A program made the translations under genes and the position numbers. Below the pieces are notes generated by a model. The model ran no database searches. It was not told the DNA's origin and saw only the letters and a program-made list of their open reading frames with translations. A DNA stretch of 64,000 nucleotides. It comes from Novosphingobium subterraneum (GTDB lineage Bacteria; Pseudomonadota; Alphaproteobacteria; Sphingomonadales; Sphingomonadaceae). The stretch lies in NCBI RefSeq assembly GCF_000807925.1, contig NZ_JRVC01000009.1, positions 1-64,000 on the forward strand. Reading direction: 5' to 3'. Below are positions 56,836 through 64,000 of this stretch, one piece after another (within the stretch, counting starts at the first letter, position 1; the number at the start of each line of letters is the position of its first letter).

Positions 56836-58520
56836 AGCGCTTCGCCCTCGCTGCACTGCTTCTCGCCACCGCTCCAGCCGCCTATGCCGATACCCTGGTC
56901 GACAATGTGCGCGGCACGACAATCGGCGCCAATGGCCAGGTGGAGCAATTCACCGGCCTGCTGTTCGACAGCGCCGGCGTCGTCAAGCGCGTGATCCATA
57001 CCGGCGAAAAGAAGCCGAAACCGCGCAAGGATTACCAGTACCACATCGATGGCAAGGGCCGCGTCATGCTCCCGGGCATGATCGATGCGCACGTTCACGT
57101 GATGGACATCGGCTTCGCCGCCTTGAGCCTCGATCTATCCGGCACTACCTCGCTTGCCGATGCGCTGAACCGCATCGCCAAGTTCAGCGCCGAGCACCCG
57201 GACCGTCCGTGGATCATCGGGCGCGGCTGGAATCAGGAAAGGTGGCAGCTTGGTCGTTTCCCCACCGCTGCCGAACTTGACGCGGTTACTGGCGGCAGGC
57301 CTGTCTGGCTCCAGCGCGTGGATGGTCACGCTGGCTGGGCCAACAGCGCGGCGCTCAAGGCTGCAGGTGTCACGGCTGCAACCAGGGACCCGGCGGGCGG
57401 CAGCATCGATCGTGCCCCCGATGGCTCCCCGCGCGGTGTGCTCGTCGATGCCGCGATGGAACTGATCGAGGCAAAGGTCCCGGCGCCTCGCCCCGAAGAC
57501 CGCGATCTCGCGCTCGCCAATGCCCAGCAGATCCTGTTCAAGCGGGGTGTCACCGCCGTGGCCGACATGGGCACTGCAATCGAGGACTGGCAGGCCTATC
57601 GCCGCGCCGGCGATGCCAACAAGCTCTATGTCCGCATCATGGCCTATGCCCGCGGCACCGAGCAGATGGTTCTCATCGGCGGCCCCGGCCCCTCGCCTTG
57701 GCTTTATCAAGACCGGCTCCGGCTCAACGGCGTAAAGCTCTATGTCGATGGCGCCCTGGGATCGCGCGGTGCCTGGCTGAAAGCGCCCTATGCCGATGCG
57801 CCTGCCACGCGCGGGCTCCCGCAACTTAACCAGACCCAGCTCGGCAACCTGATGAGCCGCGCGGCGATGGACAACTTCCAGGTCGCGATCCACGCTATCG
57901 GCGATCAGGCCAATGCCACCGTCATCGGCGCAATCGCCGACCTTTCCGAGACCTACAAGGGCGATCGCCGCTGGCGCATCGAACATGCCCAGATCGTCGA
58001 TCCGAGCGACATCGCCCGTTTCGCGGCGAGCGGTGCCATCGCCTCGATGCAGCCGATACACCAGACTTCTGACCGCGTGATGGCCGAAGCGAGGCTCGGT
58101 CCGGACCGCCTTGCCGGCGCCTATCCCTGGAAATCGCTCAAGTCCGCTGGCGTGCGTCTTGCCTTCGGGTCCGACGCTCCGGTCGAAGTGGCCGACCCTT
58201 GGTCGGGGATTGCCGCTGCTGTCAGTCGCCAGGGACCGGACGATCAGCCCGCGGGTGGCTGGCAGCCGCAGGAGCGCGTGACGCCCGCCGAAGCACTGGC
58301 GGCCTATACTGTCGATGCTGCCTATGCCGGATTTGCCGAAAGCCGGTTCGGCCGCCTTGCGCCCGGTCTTAGGGCAGACTTCGTGCTGGTCGACACCGAT
58401 CCACTCACCGCAAATGCTGCACAGCTCAGGAAGACGAAAGTCCTGGAAACGTGGATTGGCGGGGGCAAGGTCTGGTCCGCCGAAAAAGGGGTGGAAACCG
58501 AAACGCCTTCAAAGCGTTAG
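56832..58520 (+). CDS. Secreted amidohydrolase (YtcJ-type)
   Basis: A 562-residue metallo-dependent hydrolase of the amidohydrolase 3 family with a signal sequence (ALAALLLATAPAAYA). It has the HxH metal motif in GMIDAHVHVMDIGF, a second metal area around AIHAIGDQAN and IEHAQIV, and the aspartate in FGSDAPVEVADP. Members hydrolyse N-acyl bonds or isomerise formimidates, and the substrate cannot be told from sequence. Coupled to the dehydrogenase upstream; a bidirectional terminator follows. Confidence 0.92.
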   Translation: MKRFALAALLLATAPAAYADTLVDNVRGTTIGANGQVEQFTGLLFDSAGVVKRVIHTGEKKPKPRKDYQYHIDGKGRVMLPGMIDAHVHVMDIGFAALSLDLSGTTSLADALNRIAKFSAEHPDRPWIIGRGWNQERWQLGRFPTAAELDAVTGGRPVWLQRVDGHAGWANSAALKAAGVTAATRDPAGGSIDRAPDGSPRGVLVDAAMELIEAKVPAPRPEDRDLALANAQQILFKRGVTAVADMGTAIEDWQAYRRAGDANKLYVRIMAYARGTEQMVLIGGPGPSPWLYQDRLRLNGVKLYVDGALGSRGAWLKAPYADAPATRGLPQLNQTQLGNLMSRAAMDNFQVAIHAIGDQANATVIGAIADLSETYKGDRRWRIEHAQIVDPSDIARFAASGAIASMQPIHQTSDRVMAEARLGPDRLAGAYPWKSLKSAGVRLAFGSDAPVEVADPWSGIAAAVSRQGPDDQPAGGWQPQERVTPAEALAAYTVDAAYAGFAESRFGRLAPGLRADFVLVDTDPLTANAAQLRKTKVLETWIGGGKVWSAEKGVETETPSKR

Positions 58521-58640
58521 GGTGGCGACGCGGAAGGCTTGGGGGCGCTCTTTCCGGATGCTGCCCAACGGCTGCGTCGCGGAACCCGCCCTCTCACCTG
58601 AGGTTTCGCGAGCTTTGCGAGGCTCTGAGTTATAAGTACC

Positions 58641-58674
58641 GAAACGGGGGCCTGTGTGCCCCCGTTTCCTTTTA
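58641..58674. terminator. Bidirectional terminator between the amidohydrolase and tatC
   Basis: An 11-bp perfect stem (GAAACGGGGGC and GCCCCCGTTTC, 6-base loop). Downstream on the plus strand is CTTTT; on the minus strand the stem is followed by GGTACTTATA, so it is most effective on the plus strand. Confidence 0.85.
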
Positions 58675-59490
58675 CGGAAGAAGGGGTGGCGTCTCGCCAG
58701 CCGCAAGTGCAGCGGCTTCGGCTTCTTCCTCAGCCTTGCGCTTTGCATCGGCTTTTTCGGTGAAGCGCATGAGCAGCAGCGTTCCCTCGAACAGGATCAG
58801 CAGCGGAATCGCCAGCATCAGCTGCGAAACGACGTCAGGCGGCGTCGCCACCGTCGCCACGGCAAAGATCACCACGATCGCATAGCGCCGCGCCTTGACC
58901 AGCTGGTCGCGGCTGACGATCCCCGCGCGATTCAGCAACATCAGCAGCACAGGCAGCAGGAAACTGATCCCGAAGGCGAGGATGAACTGCATGACCAGAC
59001 TGAGGTAATCGCCCGTTCCCGGCAGTGCCTCCAACTGCAGGCCGCCCTTGTTACCCTCGAACCCGAGGAACCATTTGAACGCTGTCGGCATCACCACGAA
59101 GTAGGCAAGGCTCGCACCTGCGGTGAACAGCACCGGTGTCGCGAACAGGAAAGGCAGGAACGCGCGCTTCTCACGCGCATAGAGCCCCGGCGCGACGAAC
59201 GCCCAGAGCTGGTTGGCGATCACCGGAAAGCTGACGAAGAACGCCGCGAACATGGAAACCTTCAGTTCCACGAAGAAGGCTTCGTAAAGCTTGGTATAGA
59301 TCAGCTTGCCCTGCCCCGGCGGAAAGGCATGGACCAGCGGCTGCGCCAGCAGCGCAAAGATCTGGTCAGCAAAGTAGAAGCTGACGGCAAAGGCAATCGC
59401 CAGCGCATAGACACAGCGCAGCAGGCGCGTGCGCAACTCCAGCAGGTGGTCGAGCAGCGGGGCCTGCGTCTCGTCGATGTCCGAGATCAT
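58672..59490 (-). CDS. tatC: Twin-arginine translocase subunit TatC
   Basis: TatC is the receptor subunit of the Tat pathway that binds RR signal peptides of folded proteins. The 272-residue product has six membrane segments. Family stretches are LLDHLLELRTRLLRCV near the N-terminus, FFVSFPVIANQLWAFVAPGLYAREKR, and SFLLPVLLMLLNRAGIVSRDQL. tatB overlaps it by 4 bp. Confidence 0.97.
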   Translation of the reverse strand: MISDIDETQAPLLDHLLELRTRLLRCVYALAIAFAVSFYFADQIFALLAQPLVHAFPPGQGKLIYTKLYEAFFVELKVSMFAAFFVSFPVIANQLWAFVAPGLYAREKRAFLPFLFATPVLFTAGASLAYFVVMPTAFKWFLGFEGNKGGLQLEALPGTGDYLSLVMQFILAFGISFLLPVLLMLLNRAGIVSRDQLVKARRYAIVVIFAVATVATPPDVVSQLMLAIPLLILFEGTLLLMRFTEKADAKRKAEEEAEAAALAAGETPPLLP

Positions 59491-59897
59491 GGCAGCGGAG
59501 CTTCCGGTCTGGCGGTCTTTTCCTCAGGCGGCATCGGCCCGATCATCACCGGATCTGCGGCAGAGGGTGGCGCATCCGAAGGCAGCGGGTTCGGGAACGG
59601 ATCGTTCTGGTCCTCTGCGGCAGCCACGGTCTGGCCTTGCGCTTCGGCGGCGGCTTCCTGAGCCGCAGTCTCGCGCATGATCCGCTCGTTCTGTTCCTTC
59701 CACTTGCGCTCCATCTCCTCCATTTCCGCCTCGCGGATCATGGTTTCGATGCCCGACTTGAAGTGGTTGGAAACGCGACGCATCTTCGCCACCCACCGCC
59801 CTGCGGTGCGCAGTGCCATAGGCAGGTCCTTCGGGCCGATCACGACGATCGCCACGATGACCAGCACCAGAAGTTCGGACGCGCCGATGTCGAACAC
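59487..59897 (-). CDS. tatB: Twin-arginine translocase subunit TatB
   Basis: TatB is the small subunit that stands next to TatC in the Tat receptor complex. The 136-residue protein has an N-terminal membrane helix in MFDIGASELLVLVIVAIVVI, the GPKDLP hinge, an amphipathic helix and a long acidic and proline-rich C-terminal tail of no conserved sequence. It overlaps tatC by 4 bp. Confidence 0.95.
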   Translation of the reverse strand: MFDIGASELLVLVIVAIVVIGPKDLPMALRTAGRWVAKMRRVSNHFKSGIETMIREAEMEEMERKWKEQNERIMRETAAQEAAAEAQGQTVAAAEDQNDPFPNPLPSDAPPSAADPVMIGPMPPEEKTARPEAPLP

Positions 59898-59924
59898 GGC
59901 CCTGTCGCCTTGTCTTACAGCAGC

Positions 59925-60164
59925 TTACTGAGCCTGATCGGTCGAGGTCGGCGCAGGCGCCGGTGCCGGAGGCGGCACCTGCTGCTGCTGGATCTGCGCA
60001 GGCGGCGGCGTGACCGGCTTGTTGTCCTCGTCGTTCATACCCTGCTTGAAGCTTTTGATGCCCTTGCCGAAATCGCCCATCATTTCGGAAATGCGACCAC
60101 GGCCGAACAGGATCAGCACGACCAGCGCAAGCACGATCAGGTGCGGAAGGGAAAGACCACCCAT
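59925..60164 (-). CDS. tatA: Twin-arginine translocase subunit TatA
   Basis: TatA forms the channel oligomer. The 79-residue protein has a single membrane helix in [17 protein letters not shown], then the [12 protein letters not shown] amphipathic helix. The ATG at 60164 has AAGGAG 8 bases upstream, a strong ribosome site that decides the start over the longer frame. tatB follows after 27 bp. Confidence 0.96.
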   Translation of the reverse strand: MGGLSLPHLIVLALVVLILFGRGRISEMMGDFGKGIKSFKQGMNDEDNKPVTPPPAQIQQQQVPPPAPAPAPTSTDQAQ

Positions 60165-60230
60165 GTCACTAACTCCTTTGCGTTCCCTAGATAGGGACCG
60201 CGCGCCCCACATGCCAGTTTTTCCGTCGCG

Positions 60231-60842
60231 TCAGTCGGCGTCTTCCCCGCCTGACGGATCAATCAACCCCGTGTCCCCATCCTCGCCCCCCGTCAAGACG
60301 GCAAACGCCTCTTCGACCGGGTCGAGCAGCCCCGCAGCGCGCAATTCCTCGATTCCCGGCAGGTCGCGCCGCGAAGCCAGGCCGAAATGCGTGAGGAATT
60401 CGGGGGTCGTCGCATAGATCGTCGGCCTGCCGGGCACTTCGCGACGCCCGGCAATGCGAATCCAGCCCGCTTCCAGCAGCACGTCCAGCGTGCCCTTGGC
60501 CGTCTGCACGCCGCGAATCGCCTCGATCTCGGCGCGGCTGACGGGTTCATGGTAGGCAACGATCGCCAAGGCCTCGGTCGCCGCGCGCGACAGGCGGCGT
60601 GGCTCTTCCTTCTCGCGCCGCAGCAGATGGGCAAGATCGGCCGCCGTCTGGAAGTGCCAGCGTCCGCCTCGTTCGACAAGATTGATCCCTCTTTCCGCAT
60701 AGGCCTGCGTGAGCGACACCAGCGTATCGTCCACCGCTGCTCCGCCCAGATGCGCCGAGATTTCCAGCGCGGTCAGCGGCTGCTCTGCGGCAAACAGCGT
60801 AGCCTCCACCGCACGCTCGAGATCGCCCGCCCGCTCCGTCAT
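60231..60842 (-). CDS. scpB: Segregation and condensation protein B
   Basis: ScpB is the winged-helix kite protein of the Smc-ScpAB condensin. The 203-residue product shows VEATLFAAEQPLTALEISAHLG at the N-terminus, then the region RLSRAATEALAIVAYHEPVSRAEIEAIRGV, which is a family signature, and GRPTIYATTPEFLTHFGL. Its start overlaps scpA by 4 bp. Confidence 0.95.
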   Translation of the reverse strand: MTERAGDLERAVEATLFAAEQPLTALEISAHLGGAAVDDTLVSLTQAYAERGINLVERGGRWHFQTAADLAHLLRREKEEPRRLSRAATEALAIVAYHEPVSRAEIEAIRGVQTAKGTLDVLLEAGWIRIAGRREVPGRPTIYATTPEFLTHFGLASRRDLPGIEELRAAGLLDPVEEAFAVLTGGEDGDTGLIDPSGGEDAD

Positions 60843-61636
60843 GCCCGCGAAGCCCTCAGCATGACCGGCCCGAATGCCTCGTCCTGCGCAAGTTCGGCAC
60901 GACCCTGCTTGGCCAGCTCAAGCGCGGCCAGGAAGCTTGAAGCCAATGCAGACTTGCGCAACGCGGGATCGGCATCCAGCGGGAGGAACGCCCGCAGATC
61001 GGTCCATTCCACCGCGATGCCTAGCATCTGCGAGACCCGTGCCAGCGCTGCATCCAGCGTCACGACGGCACGCTCGCGTACCATATGGACGACCGGTTGG
61101 CTGCGCAGCTTGATCGCCCCATAGGCCTGGATCAACGAGAACAGATCGGACTTCCACAGCGCCTTGCGGTCAACGCGAAGGCCTTCAGGGCGCCCGCGCA
61201 GGAACACGTCGCGGCCGGTGCGGTCCCGCCCCATAAGCCGCGCGCCTGCCTCGCGCATCGCGCCCAGACGCTGCAGCCGCAATTGCAGCTTGAGCGCCAG
61301 TTCTTCAGGACTCGGCTGCACTTCGGGATCGCGTGGCAGCAGCAGCAATGACTTGAGATAGGCCAGCCACGCCGCCATCACCAGATAATCGGCGGCAAGC
61401 TCCAGCTTCAGCGCCTTGGCACGATCGATGTAGTCGAGATACTGGGCGACCAGCTCAAGGATCGAGATCGTGCGCAAATCGACCTTCTGCCGCCGCGCCA
61501 GTTCCAGCAGCAGGTCAAGCGGTCCCTCCCAGCCATCAAGCTCTAGATAGAGCGCCGCATCGCCGGTTGGTGCAGTGGCAATGCCGTCCCACGCCTCGTC
61601 TCCATCAAACAGCGCAGGAACGACATCGCCTGTCAT
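60839..61636 (-). CDS. scpA: Segregation and condensation protein A
   Basis: ScpA is the kleisin that closes the Smc ring. The 265-residue protein has the N-terminal LDGWEGPLDLLLELARRQKVDL, IDRAKALKLELAADYLVMAAWLAYLKSLLLLP and a C-terminal winged-helix (ALELAKQGRAELAQDEAFGP). The nagZ stop and the scpA ATG share one base (TGATG), so translation is coupled to nagZ. Confidence 0.95.
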   Translation of the reverse strand: MTGDVVPALFDGDEAWDGIATAPTGDAALYLELDGWEGPLDLLLELARRQKVDLRTISILELVAQYLDYIDRAKALKLELAADYLVMAAWLAYLKSLLLLPRDPEVQPSPEELALKLQLRLQRLGAMREAGARLMGRDRTGRDVFLRGRPEGLRVDRKALWKSDLFSLIQAYGAIKLRSQPVVHMVRERAVVTLDAALARVSQMLGIAVEWTDLRAFLPLDADPALRKSALASSFLAALELAKQGRAELAQDEAFGPVMLRASRA

Positions 61637-62652
61637 CACGCAAGTTCCAGCAGCCGGTCGCGCGTGGCGAGGAGTTCGGCCTGGGCCGAAATGTCGGCAG
61701 GTCCATCGAACGCCGCCGTGCCCCGCAGGGCGCGCTCCAGCCGCTCCGCCGTCGTCGCACTCATCGGCGTGAGACCTTCAGCAATGCCGATCATGTCGTC
61801 CATCTTCGCCCAGCAATTGAGGGCAAGATCGCATCCGGCGGCCTGCGCGCGGACCGCCCGTTCGGGGACAGTCCCACCAAGTGCCTGCATATCGAGATCA
61901 TCGGTCAGCAGCAGGCCGTCAAAGCCGATGGCCTGGCGGATCACCGTTTCGATCACATAAGGCGATAGAGTTGCCGGGTTTTCGGCATCCCATGCGGTGA
62001 AGCGCAAATGGCCGGTCATCGCGATCGGCGCATCCTTCAGCGCGCGGAACGGCGCGAGGTCCAGTTCCAGCTCCTCGGCACTCGCCGTAACAACCGGAGT
62101 TTCCTTGTGGCTGTCGACCATCGACCGACCATGGCCGGGCATATGCTTGACCACGCCTGCAACGCCTGCTCGCGCCAGTCCGTCGAGCGTGGCCCGGCCA
62201 AGCGCGGCAACGCGCATCGGCTCGGCCCCCAACGCACGGTCGCCGATAACGTCATGCGCCACGGGCTGGCGCACGTCGAGCAGCGGAAGGCAGTCCACGC
62301 TGATGCCCACTTCTGCCAGATCGAGCCCCAGCGCATGGGCGTTGGCCCGTGCCGCCTCGATCGCGCTGGCGGGCGCCACGTCGTAAAGCCGGTCAAAGCG
62401 TTCGCCCGGCGGGTAGGCCGCCCAGACCGGGGGTTTCATCCGCGCGACGCGCCCGCCTTCCTGATCGATGCAGATGAAGGTGCGGTCCCGCCCATGCAGT
62501 GCCCGCAACTCGTCGGTCAACGCGCGCACCTGCGCGCGACTTTCGACGTTGCGCCCGAACAGGATATACCCCGCCGGATCCGCGTCGCGGAAAAAGGCGC
62601 GTTCGTCTTCAGTCAGGGTCAGGCCGGAAAGCCCGAAAATTGCAGGCAACAT
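61636..62652 (-). CDS. nagZ: Beta-N-acetylhexosaminidase NagZ
   Basis: NagZ removes GlcNAc from cytoplasmic muropeptides in wall recycling; in enterobacteria this makes AmpC inducers. The 338-residue GH3 enzyme shows FICIDQEGGRVARM, VVKHMPGHGRSMVDSHKETPVV with the catalytic His/Asp motif DSH, and the nucleophile Asp in LLTDDLDMQALGG. It leads a block of nagZ-scpA-scpB-tatABC. Confidence 0.95.
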   Translation of the reverse strand: MLPAIFGLSGLTLTEDERAFFRDADPAGYILFGRNVESRAQVRALTDELRALHGRDRTFICIDQEGGRVARMKPPVWAAYPPGERFDRLYDVAPASAIEAARANAHALGLDLAEVGISVDCLPLLDVRQPVAHDVIGDRALGAEPMRVAALGRATLDGLARAGVAGVVKHMPGHGRSMVDSHKETPVVTASAEELELDLAPFRALKDAPIAMTGHLRFTAWDAENPATLSPYVIETVIRQAIGFDGLLLTDDLDMQALGGTVPERAVRAQAAGCDLALNCWAKMDDMIGIAEGLTPMSATTAERLERALRGTAAFDGPADISAQAELLATRDRLLELA

Positions 62653-62739
62653 GGCAGCGAACTTGCGAGTTTCGAAGCCTTTGGCAAGAGTTCCAGCCGC
62701 GGCAATGGGGGATAATTGCGCCGTTTGCGACGTGATGCC

Positions 62740-63390
62740 TCAGGCCACTGGCGCAACCATGACCACCGGCGCAATCATGTGCGCGATGGCCGCTTCGATC
62801 CAGTACGTGTCAGCAGGATCCGCGCCGGACATGGTGCGTATCAGATCGCCATTGCCAAATGTGACAAGGGCCGCACCGATCAGGCTGAAATAGGCGATTT
62901 CCGGCCTGCTCCCACCAAGGTACCCTTTCAGCGAAAGCGCCGTGAACAAGGGGGCAAGCAGTTCCCACACCGGTGTTCCAAACGCCTCCACCAGCCATTT
63001 CTGTCGCTCTGAGTTCACCGAGAACTCCTGCAGCATCAGCCGCGTCAGGCGTGGCTCTTCGGCAAAGGTGCGCAGGAAGCCGGGCAGGATGCGCCATGCC
63101 GTCGCAACCGGATCACCAAGGGCATCGCCCGCCAGCTGGTGCCGAAGATGAACTTCTCCAGCGCGCGCGAACGCCTCGACCACCTTTTGCCATAGCGAAA
63201 GCTTGGTCGGGAAATAATAGGCCAGGTGGCCCTGTTCGATCCCTGCCGCAGCCGCAATCGCCCGCGTGCTGGCAGCTGCAAAGCCGACTTCCGAGAAAAC
63301 CCGCAACGCCGCTTCGAGCACGACACGCCTGTTCTCGTCACCGTCATAGCGGGACGGTTTCAACACGGGAGCGCGAGCTTGTCGGACCAT
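62740..63390 (-). CDS. TetR family transcriptional regulator
   Basis: A 216-residue TetR-like regulator. The N-terminal helix-turn-helix occupies about 22-66 (RRVVLEAALRVFSEVGFAAASTRAIAAAAGI, then HLAYYFPTKLSLWQKVVEAF). The C-terminal ligand domain is BetI-like in length. It is divergent from the Rieske oxygenase gene with a palindrome between them; it is therefore likely its regulator. ATG at 63390; an alternative at 63396 is in frame. Confidence 0.92.
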   Translation of the reverse strand: MVRQARAPVLKPSRYDGDENRRVVLEAALRVFSEVGFAAASTRAIAAAAGIEQGHLAYYFPTKLSLWQKVVEAFARAGEVHLRHQLAGDALGDPVATAWRILPGFLRTFAEEPRLTRLMLQEFSVNSERQKWLVEAFGTPVWELLAPLFTALSLKGYLGGSRPEIAYFSLIGAALVTFGNGDLIRTMSGADPADTYWIEAAIAHMIAPVVMVAPVA

Positions 63391-63431
63391 CCGCATCGAA
63401 TGGCCTGCCGCCGCGGATTTGGCAAGCCAAG

Positions 63432-63447
63432 TTTGTCACTTGACAAA
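63432..63447. promoter_or_regulatory. Palindromic operator of the TetR regulator
   Basis: TTTGTCACTTGACAAA consists of two perfectly inverted 7-bp arms with a 2-bp centre. A third copy of the half site TGACAAA follows at 63461-63467. The site lies in the divergent gap between the TetR gene and the oxygenase. Confidence 0.65.
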
Positions 63448-63498
63448 TATCCTTAACAACTGACAAACATCCGGCGGTGTTATTTCGGGAGAACAGCC

Positions 63499-64000
63499 AT
63501 GTATCCGCTCAAGGTCGAGCAGCCCTATCCCCGCAACCAGTGGTGGGTTGCCGCCTACGGCAACGAAGTCGGGCGATCGCTGCTCATGCGCGAGATGCTG
63601 GGTGAGCGGGTTCTCCTGTACCGGACCGAGGCGGGCGACGCCGTAGCGCTCGGAGCAGTCTGCCCGCACCGCGCCTTTCCGCTGGAATTGGGGCGTCTGG
63701 TCGGCGATTCGGTACAGTGTGGCTATCACGGGTTCACCTTCGGAGCCGACGGGACATGCCAGCGCGTGCCCAGCCAGTCAGGCGTGCCCCAGAAATCGGC
63801 ATTGCGTCGCTATCCCGTGATCGAGACTGGCGGGCTTGTCTGGGTGTGGACGGGCAATGCAGAGGCTGCGGATCAGCGCATGCTTCCCGATCTTGGCGCG
63901 ATTGGCCTGGGCTGCGCGGACTGGGCGGTCGAGCAGCACGCACCGGTCACCATTGCTGCCCGATATACCCTGCTGATCGAAAACCTGCTTGATTTGAGCC
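63499..64000 (+). CDS. Rieske non-heme iron oxygenase, N-terminal part (runs off right edge)
   Basis: A reading frame starts at the ATG at 63499 with CGGGAGA about 6 bases upstream and stays open to the end. The first 167 residues give the Rieske domain: C55-P-H57 in GAVCPHRAFPLELG and C74-x-x-H77 in VQCGYHGFTF, the 2Fe-2S ligands. The sequence is like the vanillate O-demethylase (VanA) group, large subunits that act with a reductase to demethylate or hydroxylate aromatics. The catalytic iron domain (with 2-His-1-carboxylate) lies beyond the window. TetR regulation is suggested by the neighbouring gene and palindrome. Confidence 0.88.
   Translation, partial: MYPLKVEQPYPRNQWWVAAYGNEVGRSLLMREMLGERVLLYRTEAGDAVALGAVCPHRAFPLELGRLVGDSVQCGYHGFTFGADGTCQRVPSQSGVPQKSALRRYPVIETGGLVWVWTGNAEAADQRMLPDLGAIGLGCADWAVEQHAPVTIAARYTLLIENLLDLS

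Noticed and set aside
58521..58640. Possible short gene after the amidohydrolase
   Set aside because: No start with ribosome site and no conserved sequence; only the terminator at its end is supported.

Overview
This window looks like core chromosome of an alphaproteobacterium of the Sphingomonadales, most likely Novosphingobium or a close relative. The evidence is high GC throughout, a mraZ-to-ftsZ cell-division cluster in the alphaproteobacterial order, an N-terminally lipidated or secreted TonB-dependent receptor of the sphingomonad type, the nagZ-scpA-scpB-tatABC block, a glnB-glnA pair and a CXC-rich adrenodoxin-type ferredoxin. The genus is inferred from protein style, not from a search. 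No rRNA, tRNA, insertion sequence, prophage, integron or CRISPR array was seen.

Layout. 1-2.7 kb: the start of a lipoprotein gene running off the left edge, a Bax-inhibitor-1 family membrane protein, proC and a YbjN-domain protein, all on the minus strand. 2.9-24.2 kb: the division and cell-wall (dcw) cluster on the minus strand, read from right to left as mraZ, rsmH, ftsL, ftsI, murE, murF, mraY, murD, ftsW, murG, murC, murB, ddl, ftsQ, ftsA, ftsZ, then a TPR/SPOR-domain protein. From mraZ to ddl almost every junction is a 4-bp stop/start overlap, so the block should be translated as one coupled unit under a promoter that carries direct repeats resembling MraZ boxes. 24.4-27.9 kb: two proteins of unknown function behind a cysteine-synthase-like gene, and the ccmAB heme exporter genes. 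28.0-30.6 kb: a pterin dehydratase, an interrupted NTF2-fold immunity-like gene, an SDR oxidoreductase, a DNA glycosylase and a 2Fe-2S ferredoxin. 31.1-34.2 kb: a large TonB-dependent receptor followed by two hairpins of terminator type. 34.3-38.8 kb: pepA-like aminopeptidase, an SH3-only protein and argC in one operon, then a DUF3298-type lipoprotein and map. 39.0-42.4 kb: glnB-glnA behind a sigma-54-like promoter, a CHAP protein and a TPR protein. 42.4-46.6 kb: a CHASE4-GGDEF-EAL protein, a tiny membrane protein and an aldehyde dehydrogenase. 46.6-53.9 kb: tamB, tamA and the N-end-rule transferase bpt. 54.1-58.5 kb: threonine ammonia-lyase, VanZ-like protein, a beta-hydroxyacid dehydrogenase and a secreted amidohydrolase. 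58.7-62.7 kb: tatC, tatB, tatA, scpB, scpA, nagZ. 62.7-64.0 kb: a TetR regulator facing a Rieske oxygenase gene that is cut by the right edge.

How it works together. The dominant theme is the cell envelope: peptidoglycan precursor synthesis (Mur, Ddl, MraY), septation (Fts proteins, SPOR protein), recycling (NagZ), outer-membrane assembly (TamAB), Tat export and TonB-dependent uptake. A second theme is nitrogen and amino-acid metabolism (glnBA, argC, proC, cysK-like, threonine ammonia-lyase). I found no complete novel system; the items most worth a second look are the NTF2-fold immunity-like gene with an in-frame TGA, the SH3-only remnant of a C40 peptidase, and several regulatory sites read directly from the DNA (MraZ-type repeats, sigma-54/NtrC sites, TetR palindrome).
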